Assembly: GCA_003695555.1 (NCBI GenBank)
Contig: RFIU01000062.1
Span: 1 to 6,805 of the forward strand
Direction: 5' to 3'
Length of the DNA: 6,805 nucleotides
Source: Alphaproteobacteria bacterium
GTDB lineage: Bacteria > Pseudomonadota > Alphaproteobacteria > Sphingomonadales > Rhodothalassiaceae
Shown: positions 1-6,480 of the stretch, in pieces
Layout: the number at the start of each line of letters is the position of its first letter
Numbering within the stretch: position 1 is the first letter of the stretch
Translations under genes and position numbers: made by a program
Notes under the pieces: generated by a model
Seen by the model: only the letters and a program-made list of their open reading frames with translations
What the model was told of the DNA's origin: nothing
Database searches by the model: none

Positions 1-5
1 GCCAT
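1..5 (-). CDS. Possible start of a divergent gene leaving the window
   Basis: On the minus strand an ATG occupies 5-3, followed by GC at the window edge, which would give Met-Ala. It is preceded by GGGAGA (plus-strand 14-19) with an 8-base gap, a good ribosome binding arrangement. Nothing of the protein is visible, so this is a pointer for whoever has the neighbouring sequence. Confidence 0.2.
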
Positions 6-92
6 CTCGAACGTCTCCCGGCTGGAATGAACGAACGGACCACCGGCTCGCCGACAGGCGGCACGATGCATGATCCCACACCCTAACCGACC

Positions 93-120
93 CTTGCACC
101 CCTCGTCGATCGACGGCAAG
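93..120. promoter_or_regulatory. Nested inverted repeat, possible operator or hairpin
   Basis: A perfect 12-base palindrome, CGTCGATCGACG (104-115), is nested inside a second pair of arms, CTTGC (93-97) and GCAAG (116-120). The outer arms are asymmetric, with six extra bases on the left. It lies about 110 bases before the DUF202 start. It could be a repressor site or an RNA hairpin. In GC-rich DNA a palindrome of this size may also be chance, so the regulatory role is inference. Confidence 0.25.
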
Positions 121-214
121 CTCCGGCATCTCCGGGATGCGGCGGCACCCATGTATCTTCATGGACGTCACAACCCCTGCAAAGGTTTCTCGCGGTACGC
201 GGCAAATCGCGGTG

Positions 215-220
215 AAGGAG
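215..220 (+). promoter_or_regulatory. Ribosome binding site that sets the DUF202 start
   Basis: AAGGAG lies 8 bases before the ATG at 229, close to ideal Shine-Dalgarno sequence and spacing. The in-frame upstream start at 70 has no comparable site. Confidence 0.75.
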
Positions 221-228
221 AGAGAGGG

Positions 229-699
229 ATGAAACGAAGCGAGGACGATCGCACGCTCCCGCCCCTCAATGAGCGGACCGGGCCGAACGATATCGGCGAC
301 GAATGTGCCAAGGATTCTTCATATCCCCATTCAGATTCGGGGCGGATTGCCTCAGCCGCGAACCCGCATCCCGACCGCACCGATCTCGCGATCGACCGCA
401 CCGTGCTCGCCAACGAGCGCACCTATGCCGCCTGGATACGTACCGGACTTGCCGGGATGGTGAGCGGTCTTGCGATCGAAAAGTTCATGGTCGAGCTGAT
501 GCCGACATGGTCGATCCATCTGATCGCCGAGCTGTTGCTGGTACTGAGCGCGATAGCATTTCTGGTGGCCGCCTGGCGCTATACCCACCTCAGCGTCAAG
601 ATCGCCCCCGACATCCGGCGCATCCCGGATCGCATGGTGCTGACGAGCGCCCTGCTACTCGCCGCGATGGCGCTGCTCGCCGCGATCACGATCTGGTAG
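229..699 (+). CDS. DUF202 family small inner-membrane protein
   Basis: Predicted product is 156 residues. Residues 1-48 are hydrophilic and low in complexity. The DUF202 core begins near residue 50 with the family signature, here LAIDRTVLANERTYAAWIRT (residues 53-72), which matches the usual L-A-x-E-R-T-x-L-A-W-x-R-T pattern. Three hydrophobic segments follow, at about 67-86, 95-116 and 136-155, as expected for YidH/YidG-like proteins. The last helix ends almost at the C-terminus. The molecular function of DUF202 proteins is not established; they are small cytoplasmic-membrane proteins. The start at 229 is chosen because of the AAGGAG site and because coding character begins there. The soluble N-terminal extension of about 50 residues is longer than in the minimal family members I know. 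The permease gene starts 46 bases downstream on the same strand, so co-transcription is likely. Family assignment is firm; function is unknown. Confidence 0.87.
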   Translation: MKRSEDDRTLPPLNERTGPNDIGDECAKDSSYPHSDSGRIASAANPHPDRTDLAIDRTVLANERTYAAWIRTGLAGMVSGLAIEKFMVELMPTWSIHLIAELLLVLSAIAFLVAAWRYTHLSVKIAPDIRRIPDRMVLTSALLLAAMALLAAITIW

Positions 700-722
700 C
701 CCGCACGAACCCGGCCGACAGG

Positions 723-746
723 GAATATCGAAAAGAGTATCGAAAA
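723..746 (+). repeat. Two-copy 12-base tandem repeat at the permease start
   Basis: GAATATCGAAAA (723-734) is followed directly by GAGTATCGAAAA (735-746), matching at 11 of 12 positions. The second copy ends on the A of the permease ATG. The purine-rich junction AAAAGAG (731-737) is the only plausible ribosome binding site, 8 bases before the start codon, so the duplication makes up the translation initiation region. Confidence 0.8.
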
Positions 747-2071
747 TGTCGAACAGGTCCGACACGAATGCAAAGCCTTCCGCCAAGCCCCGCGTCCTCG
801 GCCCGATCGAGCTGATCGCGATGGGCGTCGGCGGGATGATCGGCGGCGGCATCTTCTCGGTCCTGGGGCTTGCCGTTCAGATCAGCGGCCACGGCGCCTG
901 GCTCGCTTTTTCGGTCGGCGCGCTGGTGGCGCTGGCGGCCGGATATTCCTATCTCAAACTGGCACTTGCCTTTCCGACCGACGGGGCGAGCTTCACCTAT
1001 GTCGAGCGCGGCTGGCCGGATCACCCCTTCTTCGCGATGCTGACGGGCTGGACGGTGATCGTCGGCTATGTCGGAACGCTCGCACTCTATGCCTTCACCT
1101 TCGGGGCCTATGGCGCGGATCTGCTCGGCAAGGCCGGGGAAGGACGGCTGGTGCCCGATCTGCTGTCTGCCGCTGTTCTGCTCTTCTTCCTGATCGTCAA
1201 TCTGCGCGGACCGCGCACCAGCGGCATAACCGAGGATCTCGTCGTCTATGCCAAGATCCTGCTGCTGGCGGTCTTCGCCGTGGCCGGTTTCGTTAATATG
1301 GACAAGGCGAATCTGATGCCGCTGTTCGATCGCGGCGTACCCAATGTCTTCGTCGCCGGCGCCATGGTCTTCGTCGCCTATGAAGGATTCCAGCTGATCA
1401 ACAGCGCGGTCGAGGAAACCCGCAATCCCCGCCGAAACGTACCGATCGGCATCTATGGATCAATTATCATCGTTTCGGTGATCTACATTGCCTTGGCCCT
1501 CGTCAGCCTCGGCACGCTCGGCGAAGCGGGACTGATCGCGCACCGCGAATATGCGCTGGCCGAGGCGGCACGACCGGTGCTCGGCGAAGCGGGCACCGTG
1601 CTCGTCGCGATCGCGGCGCTGCTGGCGACATCGTCGGCGATCAATGCGACGGTGTTCGGGGCGGCGCGCCTGATGGCGCAGATGGGCGAGGAAGGCAAAA
1701 TGCCCGCCATCTTGGCGCGACGCAATGCGGCGAGCGTGCCGGCGATCGCCGTCTGGCTGCTGGTCGCCGCAGCGCTGGCCCTGACCCTGCTCGGCGGGCT
1801 GGAGATCATCACCGCCTTTTCCTCGATGACTTTCCTGCTGGTTTCGATCACGGTGACGCTCGCCAATCTGAAGCTCCGCCGGGTAAGCGGCGCGAAGGTC
1901 CTGCCGTGCCTTGCCGGTCTGGTGCTGATGAGTGTGACGGTCGCCCTCGTCGTCCTTCATCTGGCGAATGAGCGAGCGGACCTGCTGCTCGCCATCCTTT
2001 CCTTCTATGCGACGGTGGCGGGCGCATCCTTCGCCTATCTGCGGGCTGCCCGCGCCTCTCGCCGGGCTTGA
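746..2071 (+). CDS. APC-superfamily amino acid/polyamine permease
   Basis: The 441-residue product is a typical length for an APC permease with about 12 membrane helices. Helix 1 carries the glycine-rich unwound motif GVGGMIGGGIF (residues 27-37), which in this family binds the substrate alpha-carboxylate and amino groups. The helix 6 region has FVAYEGFQLINS (209-220), followed by the conserved cytoplasmic stretch AVEETRNPRRNVPIGI (221-236). The helix 8 region has ATSSAINATVFGAARLMAQM (294-313), followed by GEEGKMP, the usual position of a G-x-x-P loop. It should import or exchange an amino acid or amine, driven by protons or by antiport; the substrate cannot be read from sequence. Translation probably starts at 746, where the only ribosome-binding-like sequence is weak and lies in a tandem repeat. 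The gene follows the DUF202 gene by 46 bases. Its last 37 bases overlap the end of the convergent Na/Pi gene. The C-terminal tail is short and basic (RAARASRRA). Confidence 0.92.
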   Translation: MSNRSDTNAKPSAKPRVLGPIELIAMGVGGMIGGGIFSVLGLAVQISGHGAWLAFSVGALVALAAGYSYLKLALAFPTDGASFTYVERGWPDHPFFAMLTGWTVIVGYVGTLALYAFTFGAYGADLLGKAGEGRLVPDLLSAAVLLFFLIVNLRGPRTSGITEDLVVYAKILLLAVFAVAGFVNMDKANLMPLFDRGVPNVFVAGAMVFVAYEGFQLINSAVEETRNPRRNVPIGIYGSIIIVSVIYIALALVSLGTLGEAGLIAHREYALAEAARPVLGEAGTVLVAIAALLATSSAINATVFGAARLMAQMGEEGKMPAILARRNAASVPAIAVWLLVAAALALTLLGGLEIITAFSSMTFLLVSITVTLANLKLRRVSGAKVLPCLAGLVLMSVTVALVVLHLANERADLLLAILSFYATVAGASFAYLRAARASRRA

Positions 2072-3735
2072 GAGACGGCCGCCTCTTCCTCTCTTGCCGC
2101 AGCGCCGGTGCCAGGCTGATGCCCATTCTCCTTTAGCCGGGCCTCCGCCAGGACCGACTTGGCGAACTGCTCGACCATCCGTCGTGACCGGCTGAGATCA
2201 TCCAGCAGGCGGTCGAGTTCCGATATCTCCAGCCGATGGGCCGCACCCGCTTCGAGGAGCGCTTCCTTGGCGCTCTGATAGGCGGCCTCGAACTCGGCCA
2301 GCCGCCGGCGAAGCGCCGCGACACTCTCTTCTTTGCCTTCCTGATACGCTGCCACATCTTCGAGCACGCTACTGGCCGAAACGATCGCCGCCTCCAGCGC
2401 CCGACGCGCCCTTCCCTCGGACAGTCGCGAAACCTGCCGTCGCAGGGAAAAGGCGCGGGGGCCGAGACGGCTGCCTTCTTCAAGATAGCGGACGATCCGA
2501 AGGACCCCCGCGATCCGCTGCGCTTCGGAGCGGCCCATGGTCCCGGTCGAAACCTTCAATGCGTATTCCCGGATGGTATCACCGAGCGACTCGACCGCTC
2601 GCGTACGGGCCAGCAAGGTCCGTACTGAGCGCGCCGATCCATGAAGCGCGGACAATGCCAGATCGGCGGCAATGCCGCGCATTCGCGCCAGTTCCATGAA
2701 CAGGGCGGAAAGCGCCAGGCTCGCGGTGGCGAGCAGAGTGCGATCGAGATAACGGGGGGTAGCGAGATCTTCCTCGGCGCGATGGAAAAGCCGCCCCAGG
2801 ATTTGCGCCATGCGGTCCAGAAACGGCAGCAGCAGCGCAACACCGAGTATGTTGAAAGCGGTATGAAAGAGCGCAAGCGCGATGGCCGGCGAGGAGCCCA
2901 GACCGAGAACATCTTCCGTCCGCCGCACCGCCCAGAGCATCAATGGCAGCAGCGCCAGCGCAATGATCCCGGTCATCAGATTGAAGATGATGTGCCCGGC
3001 CGCGACACGTCGGGCCGAGGAAGTCGCACCGATAGCGGCAAGAGCTGCGGTCGAGGTCGTTCCGACATTGGCGCCGATCACCGCGGCCGCCGCCAGAGGC
3101 AGCGTGACGACACCGGCCGAAGCCGCCGTGATGATCAGGGCAATGGATGCCGAAGACGACTGCATCAGGACGGTTACCGCGAAACCTGCCAGCAGCATCG
3201 CCAGAATCCCGCCGGCACCGCCAAGACGCAGATCGGCGAGCCTGATGCCGGCCTGAATTTCTCCGAATCCCTGCTTGAGGAAGGCTAGCCCCAGGAAGAA
3301 GAGGCCGAAGCCGACGAGTGCGGTGGCCAGTCCGCGCCAGCGCTCGTCATCGACCATCAGGCGCAGACCCGCACCAGCGGCAATGAACGGCAGGGCAAGA
3401 CGGGAGATCGACCAGTCGAAACCGGCCGCCGCCACCAGCCAGGCCGTTACCGTCGTCCCGATATTGGCGCCGAAAACGATCCCGAGCGCCTGCGAAAGGG
3501 ATAGAATTCCCGCATTGACGAAGCCGATCACCGCCACCGTCACCGCACCCGAAGACTGCACCAGGGCGGTGATCAGCGCGCCGGTAGCAACACTTCGCCA
3601 GCGGCTGCCCGACCAGTTCCGCAGAAACCGACGCAGCTCGCCGGCAGCAAAGGCCCTCAAGCCGTCGGTCATCATCTGCATGGCGACCAGAAAGAGACCG
3701 AGTCCGCCAAGAATGTTCAGCAGGATTGCCGTCAT
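2035..3735 (-). CDS. Na/Pi cotransporter family protein with PhoU-like C-terminal region
   Basis: The product is 566 residues from the chosen start. Residues 1 to about 310 form the membrane half, made of two inverted Na/Pi-cotransporter repeats. Each repeat has the signature pair: QSSG (60-63) with GANIGTT (89-95), and QSSS (192-195) with GANVGTT (221-227). The Q-S-S motifs are known to line the Na+ and phosphate site in this family (NptA, YjbB, SLC34). Residues from about 330 to 535 are soluble and helical, charged and heptad-like (for example around 440-530), as in the PhoU-like domain of bacterial YjbB-type proteins. The tail (534-566) is Ala/Arg/Glu-rich. YjbB-type proteins have been linked to phosphate export, NptA to sodium-driven uptake; direction here is undetermined. 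The frame is open 72 codons upstream, but those codons are not protein-like, whereas a GGGAAGGG site precedes the ATG at 3735-3733 and the first membrane helix begins immediately. No Pho box is evident upstream. Confidence 0.92.
   Translation of the reverse strand: MTAILLNILGGLGLFLVAMQMMTDGLRAFAAGELRRFLRNWSGSRWRSVATGALITALVQSSGAVTVAVIGFVNAGILSLSQALGIVFGANIGTTVTAWLVAAAGFDWSISRLALPFIAAGAGLRLMVDDERWRGLATALVGFGLFFLGLAFLKQGFGEIQAGIRLADLRLGGAGGILAMLLAGFAVTVLMQSSSASIALIITAASAGVVTLPLAAAAVIGANVGTTSTAALAAIGATSSARRVAAGHIIFNLMTGIIALALLPLMLWAVRRTEDVLGLGSSPAIALALFHTAFNILGVALLLPFLDRMAQILGRLFHRAEEDLATPRYLDRTLLATASLALSALFMELARMRGIAADLALSALHGSARSVRTLLARTRAVESLGDTIREYALKVSTGTMGRSEAQRIAGVLRIVRYLEEGSRLGPRAFSLRRQVSRLSEGRARRALEAAIVSASSVLEDVAAYQEGKEESVAALRRRLAEFEAAYQSAKEALLEAGAAHRLEISELDRLLDDLSRSRRMVEQFAKSVLAEARLKENGHQPGTGAAAREEEAAVSQARREARAARR
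2041..2053. terminator. Small GC dyad inside the convergent overlap, possible termination element
   Basis: GCGGG-CTG-CCCGC forms a 5-base-pair stem with a 3-base loop within the 37-base overlap between the permease and Na/Pi genes. There is no intergenic space for a conventional terminator, so this is the only compact hairpin at the convergence point. It lacks a U-tract on either strand, so intrinsic termination is doubtful and the call is tentative. Confidence 0.2.
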
Positions 3736-3739
3736 GTCG

Positions 3740-3747
3740 CCCTTCCC
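3740..3747 (-). promoter_or_regulatory. Ribosome binding site that sets the Na/Pi gene start
   Basis: Read on the minus strand this is GGGAAGGG, ending 4 bases before the ATG at 3735-3733. The purine core GGGAAG sits about 6 bases from the start. It supports starting just before the first membrane helix, not 72 codons upstream. Confidence 0.6.
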
Positions 3748-3852
3748 GGTCCGTTTGCCGGCACCCGATCGTGACGCGGCGCAGCATGTCGGAACAGGCA
3801 TATCCGTTCCCGTCATCTCTGACCAGCCGCCGCGCGGATTCCCTGGACGGCC

Positions 3853-3878
3853 GGGGCATCGACTACCTAGACTGCCCC
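3853..3878. promoter_or_regulatory. Operator-like dyad upstream of the amidohydrolase gene
   Basis: GGGGCA (3853-3858) and TGCCCC (3873-3878) are perfect 6-base inverted arms separated by 14 bases. The arm spacing is about two helical turns, as in many dimeric repressor sites. It ends 33 bases before the amidohydrolase ATG. It could instead fold as a leader hairpin. No regulator gene is visible nearby to pair with it. Confidence 0.3.
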
Positions 3879-3896
3879 CTCTACGAACGCCCCACC

Positions 3897-3902
3897 GGGA
3901 GG
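3897..3902 (+). promoter_or_regulatory. Ribosome binding site that sets the amidohydrolase start
   Basis: GGGAGG lies 9 bases before the ATG at 3912, the best match in the region. It favours this start over the in-frame ATG at 3981 (residue 24) and over upstream starts. Confidence 0.75.
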
Positions 3903-3911
3903 AAGAATCCG

Positions 3912-5255
3912 ATGCAGCCGCCGCCTGTCCGCAGCCACGATCCGAAGACAAACGCAGCGAAATCTCTTCTGATCATCCGCATGGCCTTTCTTGCACTGTT
4001 GACGGCGCTCGGTCAGGCCCCGGCGGTCAAGGCAGACCCGGCCGCAGCACGGTTGCTGATTCCCGAGCGTATCTTCGACGGCGAGAAGTTCCTTGCCGAC
4101 AGAGCGGTTCTGATCGGGTCGCAAGGACGGATCTCGGCGGTGGGACCGGCGGAGCGTCTGACGAGTGCGCATCCGGATGTGCCTGTTCGCCGTCTTAATG
4201 GCGTGACCCTGTTGCCGGGCCTGATCGAGGGACATTCCCATGTCCTTCTGCATCCCTATGACGAGACACCGTGGAACGATCAGGTATTGAAGGAATCCCG
4301 TGCCGAACGGGTGGTACGCGCCGTCACCCATCTGAAGGCCAGCCTCGCCGCAGGCTTCACGACGCTGCGCGATCTTGGCACCGAGGGGGCGGGCTATGCC
4401 GATGTCGGCCTGCGCACGGCGCTGGAAAAGGGCGTCATTGCGGGCCCCCGCCTCATCGTCGTCGGGCCGGCGATGGTGGTCACCGGATCCTATGGGCCGA
4501 AGGGATTCGCGCCGAACTTTCGCCCGCCGCTCGGCGCTGAAGAGGCGGACGAGACCCGTGTCATAACGGTGGCGCGCGATCAGATTGGCCACGGGATTGA
4601 CTGGGTCAAGGTCTATGCCGACTATCGCTGGGGGCCGAATGGCGCGACGCGGCCGACCTTCTCGCGCGCCGAGCTGCAGGCGATCGTCGCGACGGCGCGC
4701 GATGCCGGCCTGCCGGTCGCCGCCCATGCTTCTTCCATCGAAGGCATGCGGCGCGCCACGCTCGCCGGCGTACGTTCGATCGAGCATGGCGACGCCGGCA
4801 CGCGCGAGATCTTCGCGCTGATGGCCGAACATGGCGTCTTCTTCTGTCCAACGCTCGCCGCCGGAGAGGCAATCGCGCGCTATCGCGGCTGGCACAAGGG
4901 CCGGGATCCGGCGCCCGAACGGGTTCGCCGGCAGCACTCGGCCTTTGCCGCCGCCCGCGGCGCCGGGGTGAAGATCTGCGCCGGCTCGGATGCCGGCGTC
5001 TTCCGCCATGGCGACAACACCCATGAACTGGAACTGATGGTCGAATACGGCATGTCACCGACCGAAGCCCTGCATGCCGCCACCGCCGTCAATGCCGAAA
5101 TGCTGAACATGGCCGATCGGATCGGCCGCATTGCACCCGGCATGGCCGCCGATCTGGTGGCGGTGCGGGGCAATCCCGGCAGGGATATCGGCGATCTGCG
5201 CGAGGTCGTCGCCGTCTGGCGAGACGGAGTCTGCGTAGCGGCAAGCTGCCCCTGA
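3912..5255 (+). CDS. Exported metal-dependent amidohydrolase (imidazolonepropionase/Xaa-Pro dipeptidase-like)
   Basis: The product is 447 residues, a usual length for this amidohydrolase group. Residues 1-18 are polar and basic, 19-38 hydrophobic, and a signal peptidase site is likely after AVKA (residue 41), so the enzyme probably acts in the periplasm. After a small beta-sandwich segment (about 45-100), the TIM-barrel begins with LLPGLIEGHSH (100-110), whose H108 and H110 are the first metal ligands. Other expected ligands are all present: K233 in WVKVYAD (the lysine usually carbamylated), H272 in AAHASS, H292 in IEHGD, and catalytic D360 in AGSDAG. The C-terminal stretch GRIAPGMAADLVAV (405-418) closes the sandwich, as in related enzymes. 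Related exported members hydrolyse Xaa-Pro or other dipeptides and N-acyl amino acids; the exact substrate cannot be read. NnrS follows after 49 bases, probably in the same transcript. The active site looks intact. Confidence 0.88.
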   Translation: MQPPPVRSHDPKTNAAKSLLIIRMAFLALLTALGQAPAVKADPAAARLLIPERIFDGEKFLADRAVLIGSQGRISAVGPAERLTSAHPDVPVRRLNGVTLLPGLIEGHSHVLLHPYDETPWNDQVLKESRAERVVRAVTHLKASLAAGFTTLRDLGTEGAGYADVGLRTALEKGVIAGPRLIVVGPAMVVTGSYGPKGFAPNFRPPLGAEEADETRVITVARDQIGHGIDWVKVYADYRWGPNGATRPTFSRAELQAIVATARDAGLPVAAHASSIEGMRRATLAGVRSIEHGDAGTREIFALMAEHGVFFCPTLAAGEAIARYRGWHKGRDPAPERVRRQHSAFAAARGAGVKICAGSDAGVFRHGDNTHELELMVEYGMSPTEALHAATAVNAEMLNMADRIGRIAPGMAADLVAVRGNPGRDIGDLREVVAVWRDGVCVAASCP

Positions 5256-5261
5256 ACGATC

Positions 5262-5280
5262 GCCTGCATCGGTGACAGGC
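5262..5280 (+). other. Weak hairpin between amidohydrolase and NnrS genes
   Basis: GCCTG (5262-5266) and CAGGC (5276-5280) can pair around a 9-base loop in the 49-base gap. The same gap carries AACGATC twice (5255-5261 and 5282-5288), bracketing the hairpin. There is no T-run after the stem, so it does not look like an intrinsic terminator, and read-through into nnrS is expected. Confidence 0.2.
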
Positions 5281-5290
5281 AAACGATCAC

Positions 5291-5296
5291 AGGAGA
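5291..5296 (+). promoter_or_regulatory. Ribosome binding site that sets the NnrS start
   Basis: AGGAGA lies 8 bases before the ATG at 5305. It excludes the in-frame GTG at 5272, whose extra 11 codons would be hydrophilic and unlike the family. Confidence 0.75.
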
Positions 5297-5304
5297 AACG
5301 CACC

Positions 5305-6480
5305 ATGTGGAAGCTCGGCATGCGGCCCTTCTTTCTGCTCGCCGCCATCTGGGCGGGACTGGCGGTGCCGCTGTGGATCGCCATCCTGTTCGGCATCGCC
5401 CCGGCGCCGGGCGAAGGCGGCCTAGACCCGCTCGCCTGGCATCGTCACGCGATGATCTTCGGCTATACGAGCGCGGCCCTTGCCGGCTTCCTGCTGACCG
5501 CCGTGCCGAACTGGACGGCGAGCACGCCGCTGGCCGGGCGACCGCTCATCGGACTTGTCGGCATCTGGATCGCCGCCCGCCTTGCGAACGCCGCCCTGTG
5601 GTGGTGGGGACACCATGCGCCGGCCGTCCTTCCCGGCCTTGCGATCCTGCTCGATGCGGGGTTCTATCTGCTGCTCGCTCTCTGGGCCGGGCGTCGGATT
5701 CTCCTCGCACACAACCGCAACCTGCCGCTTCCCGTTCTCCTCCTTTTGCTCGCATCGGCGAGTGCTTGGGACCTGCTCGCCGCCGGGACCGAGCACGCGC
5801 CCTTCGGCCTCGGCGCCGATATCGGCTGGCGGGCGGGGCTCGCCGTGATGGTGATGCTGATCGCGCTGATCGGCGGGCGGATCACTCCGGCCTTTACTCG
5901 CAACTGGCTGAAGATGCATGGCAACCCGCGCGCCGAAGGTGTTGTCATGACCACCCGCGCCGATGTTCTGGTGCTGCTGGCTACGGCCATCGGGCTCGGC
6001 CTGTGGGTGGCACAGCCCTTCTCGGGCCTGACCGGCTTTGCGCTCATCATGCTCGGTATCGCGCATGTCTGGCGCCTGTCCCGCTGGCAGGGACTGTCGG
6101 CAAGGCCGGAACCGCTGCTCTTCATTCTGCATCTCGGGATGGGGTGGCTGGCGATCGGCTTTCTGCTCGAAGGTTCGGCGATCCTGCTCGAACCCGCGAG
6201 CACGAGTGTCGCCCTTCACGCCTGGACGGCCGGCGCGATCGGCACCATGACACTGGCGGTGATGAGCCGCGCCGCGCTCGGCCACAGCGGTCGGCCGCTC
6301 GTCGCCGATCGGGCCCTGGTGGCCATGTTCACTGCCGTCAATCTTGCCGTTCTGGCGCGGCTATCGACGGGCCTATGGCCAGCCTTCACGGATATCGCGC
6401 TGATGCTGGCTGCAGCAGCATGGACACTCGCCTTCCTGATCTTTCTTGCCCGCTTCACACCTCTCCTCTGGCAGCCGTAA
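5305..6480 (+). CDS. nnrS: NnrS family haem-copper membrane protein
   Basis: The product is 391 residues with about 12 hydrophobic segments spanning nearly its whole length, typical for NnrS. The family landmarks are intact and in order: MRPFFLLAAIWA at the N-terminus (6-17), WHRHAMIFGY (45-54) followed by AGFLLTAVPNWTA (60-72), GGRITPAFTRNWLK (190-203), and a histidine-containing late motif HAWTAGAIGTMTLAVMSRAALGHSGR (305-330). H46, H48, H305 and H327 are candidate metal or haem ligands. NnrS was defined as a membrane protein with haem and copper, expressed with denitrification genes in Rhodobacter and linked to resistance to nitric oxide and nitrosative stress. Its precise activity is unsettled. 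Here it sits 49 bases behind an exported amidohydrolase and not beside nitrite or nitric oxide reductase genes. I see no TTGAT-N4-ATCAA-type FNR/NNR box just upstream, so it probably shares the amidohydrolase promoter. Confidence 0.92.
   Translation: MWKLGMRPFFLLAAIWAGLAVPLWIAILFGIAPAPGEGGLDPLAWHRHAMIFGYTSAALAGFLLTAVPNWTASTPLAGRPLIGLVGIWIAARLANAALWWWGHHAPAVLPGLAILLDAGFYLLLALWAGRRILLAHNRNLPLPVLLLLLASASAWDLLAAGTEHAPFGLGADIGWRAGLAVMVMLIALIGGRITPAFTRNWLKMHGNPRAEGVVMTTRADVLVLLATAIGLGLWVAQPFSGLTGFALIMLGIAHVWRLSRWQGLSARPEPLLFILHLGMGWLAIGFLLEGSAILLEPASTSVALHAWTAGAIGTMTLAVMSRAALGHSGRPLVADRALVAMFTAVNLAVLARLSTGLWPAFTDIALMLAAAAWTLAFLIFLARFTPLLWQP

Larger units (their letters stand above)
1..228. other. 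Intergenic region upstream of the DUF202 gene
   Basis: No reading frame here looks like protein. A frame is open in phase from position 70 into the DUF202 gene, but its first 53 codons are rich in Pro, His and Arg, have no good ribosome binding site and do not resemble the family. Three small dyads are visible: CGTCGATCGACG at 104-115, GCATC/GATGC at 126-140, and CCATG/CATGG at 149-164. On the minus strand an ATG at 5-3, preceded by GGGAGA with an 8-base gap, could be the start of a divergent gene, which would make this a two-way promoter region. I cannot point to convincing -35/-10 boxes. Confidence 0.5.
3736..3911. promoter_or_regulatory. Divergent promoter region between Na/Pi and amidohydrolase genes
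   Basis: This 176-base gap lies between two divergently transcribed genes and must hold both promoters if neither is read from further away. Both flanking starts have good ribosome binding sites. Visible elements are the palindrome TGCCGGCA (3756-3763) and the dyad GGGGCA/TGCCCC (3853-3878). Long reading frames from both neighbours continue through the gap, but their translations are not protein-like. I cannot assign -35/-10 boxes with confidence. Confidence 0.5.

Noticed and set aside
1..84. Tail of an upstream plus-strand gene (frames ending at 30, 73 or 84)
   Set aside because: All three frames end within 84 bases and none of the short peptides shows recognisable family character; no frame could be preferred.
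70..228. Upstream in-frame extension of the DUF202 gene
   Set aside because: There is no good ribosome binding site and the residues are unlike the family; AAGGAG before 229 marks a better start.
3736..3951. 72-codon upstream extension of the Na/Pi gene
   Set aside because: The translation is Gly/Ser/Arg-rich and unlike a membrane protein N-terminus, and a good ribosome binding site precedes the ATG at 3735.
3275..4198. Plus-strand frame of 307 codons opposite the Na/Pi gene and running into the amidohydrolase
   Set aside because: It spans antisense sequence, the intergenic gap and an out-of-frame part of another gene, and its composition is not protein-like.
3867..5024. Long open frame on the minus strand opposite the amidohydrolase gene (385 codons)
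   Set aside because: It mirrors the amidohydrolase codons, has no ribosome binding site, is Arg/Gly-rich without domain motifs, and the plus-strand protein is clearly real.
5256..5304. FNR/NNR-type box upstream of nnrS
   Set aside because: No sequence resembling TTGAT-N4-ATCAA is present in the gap.
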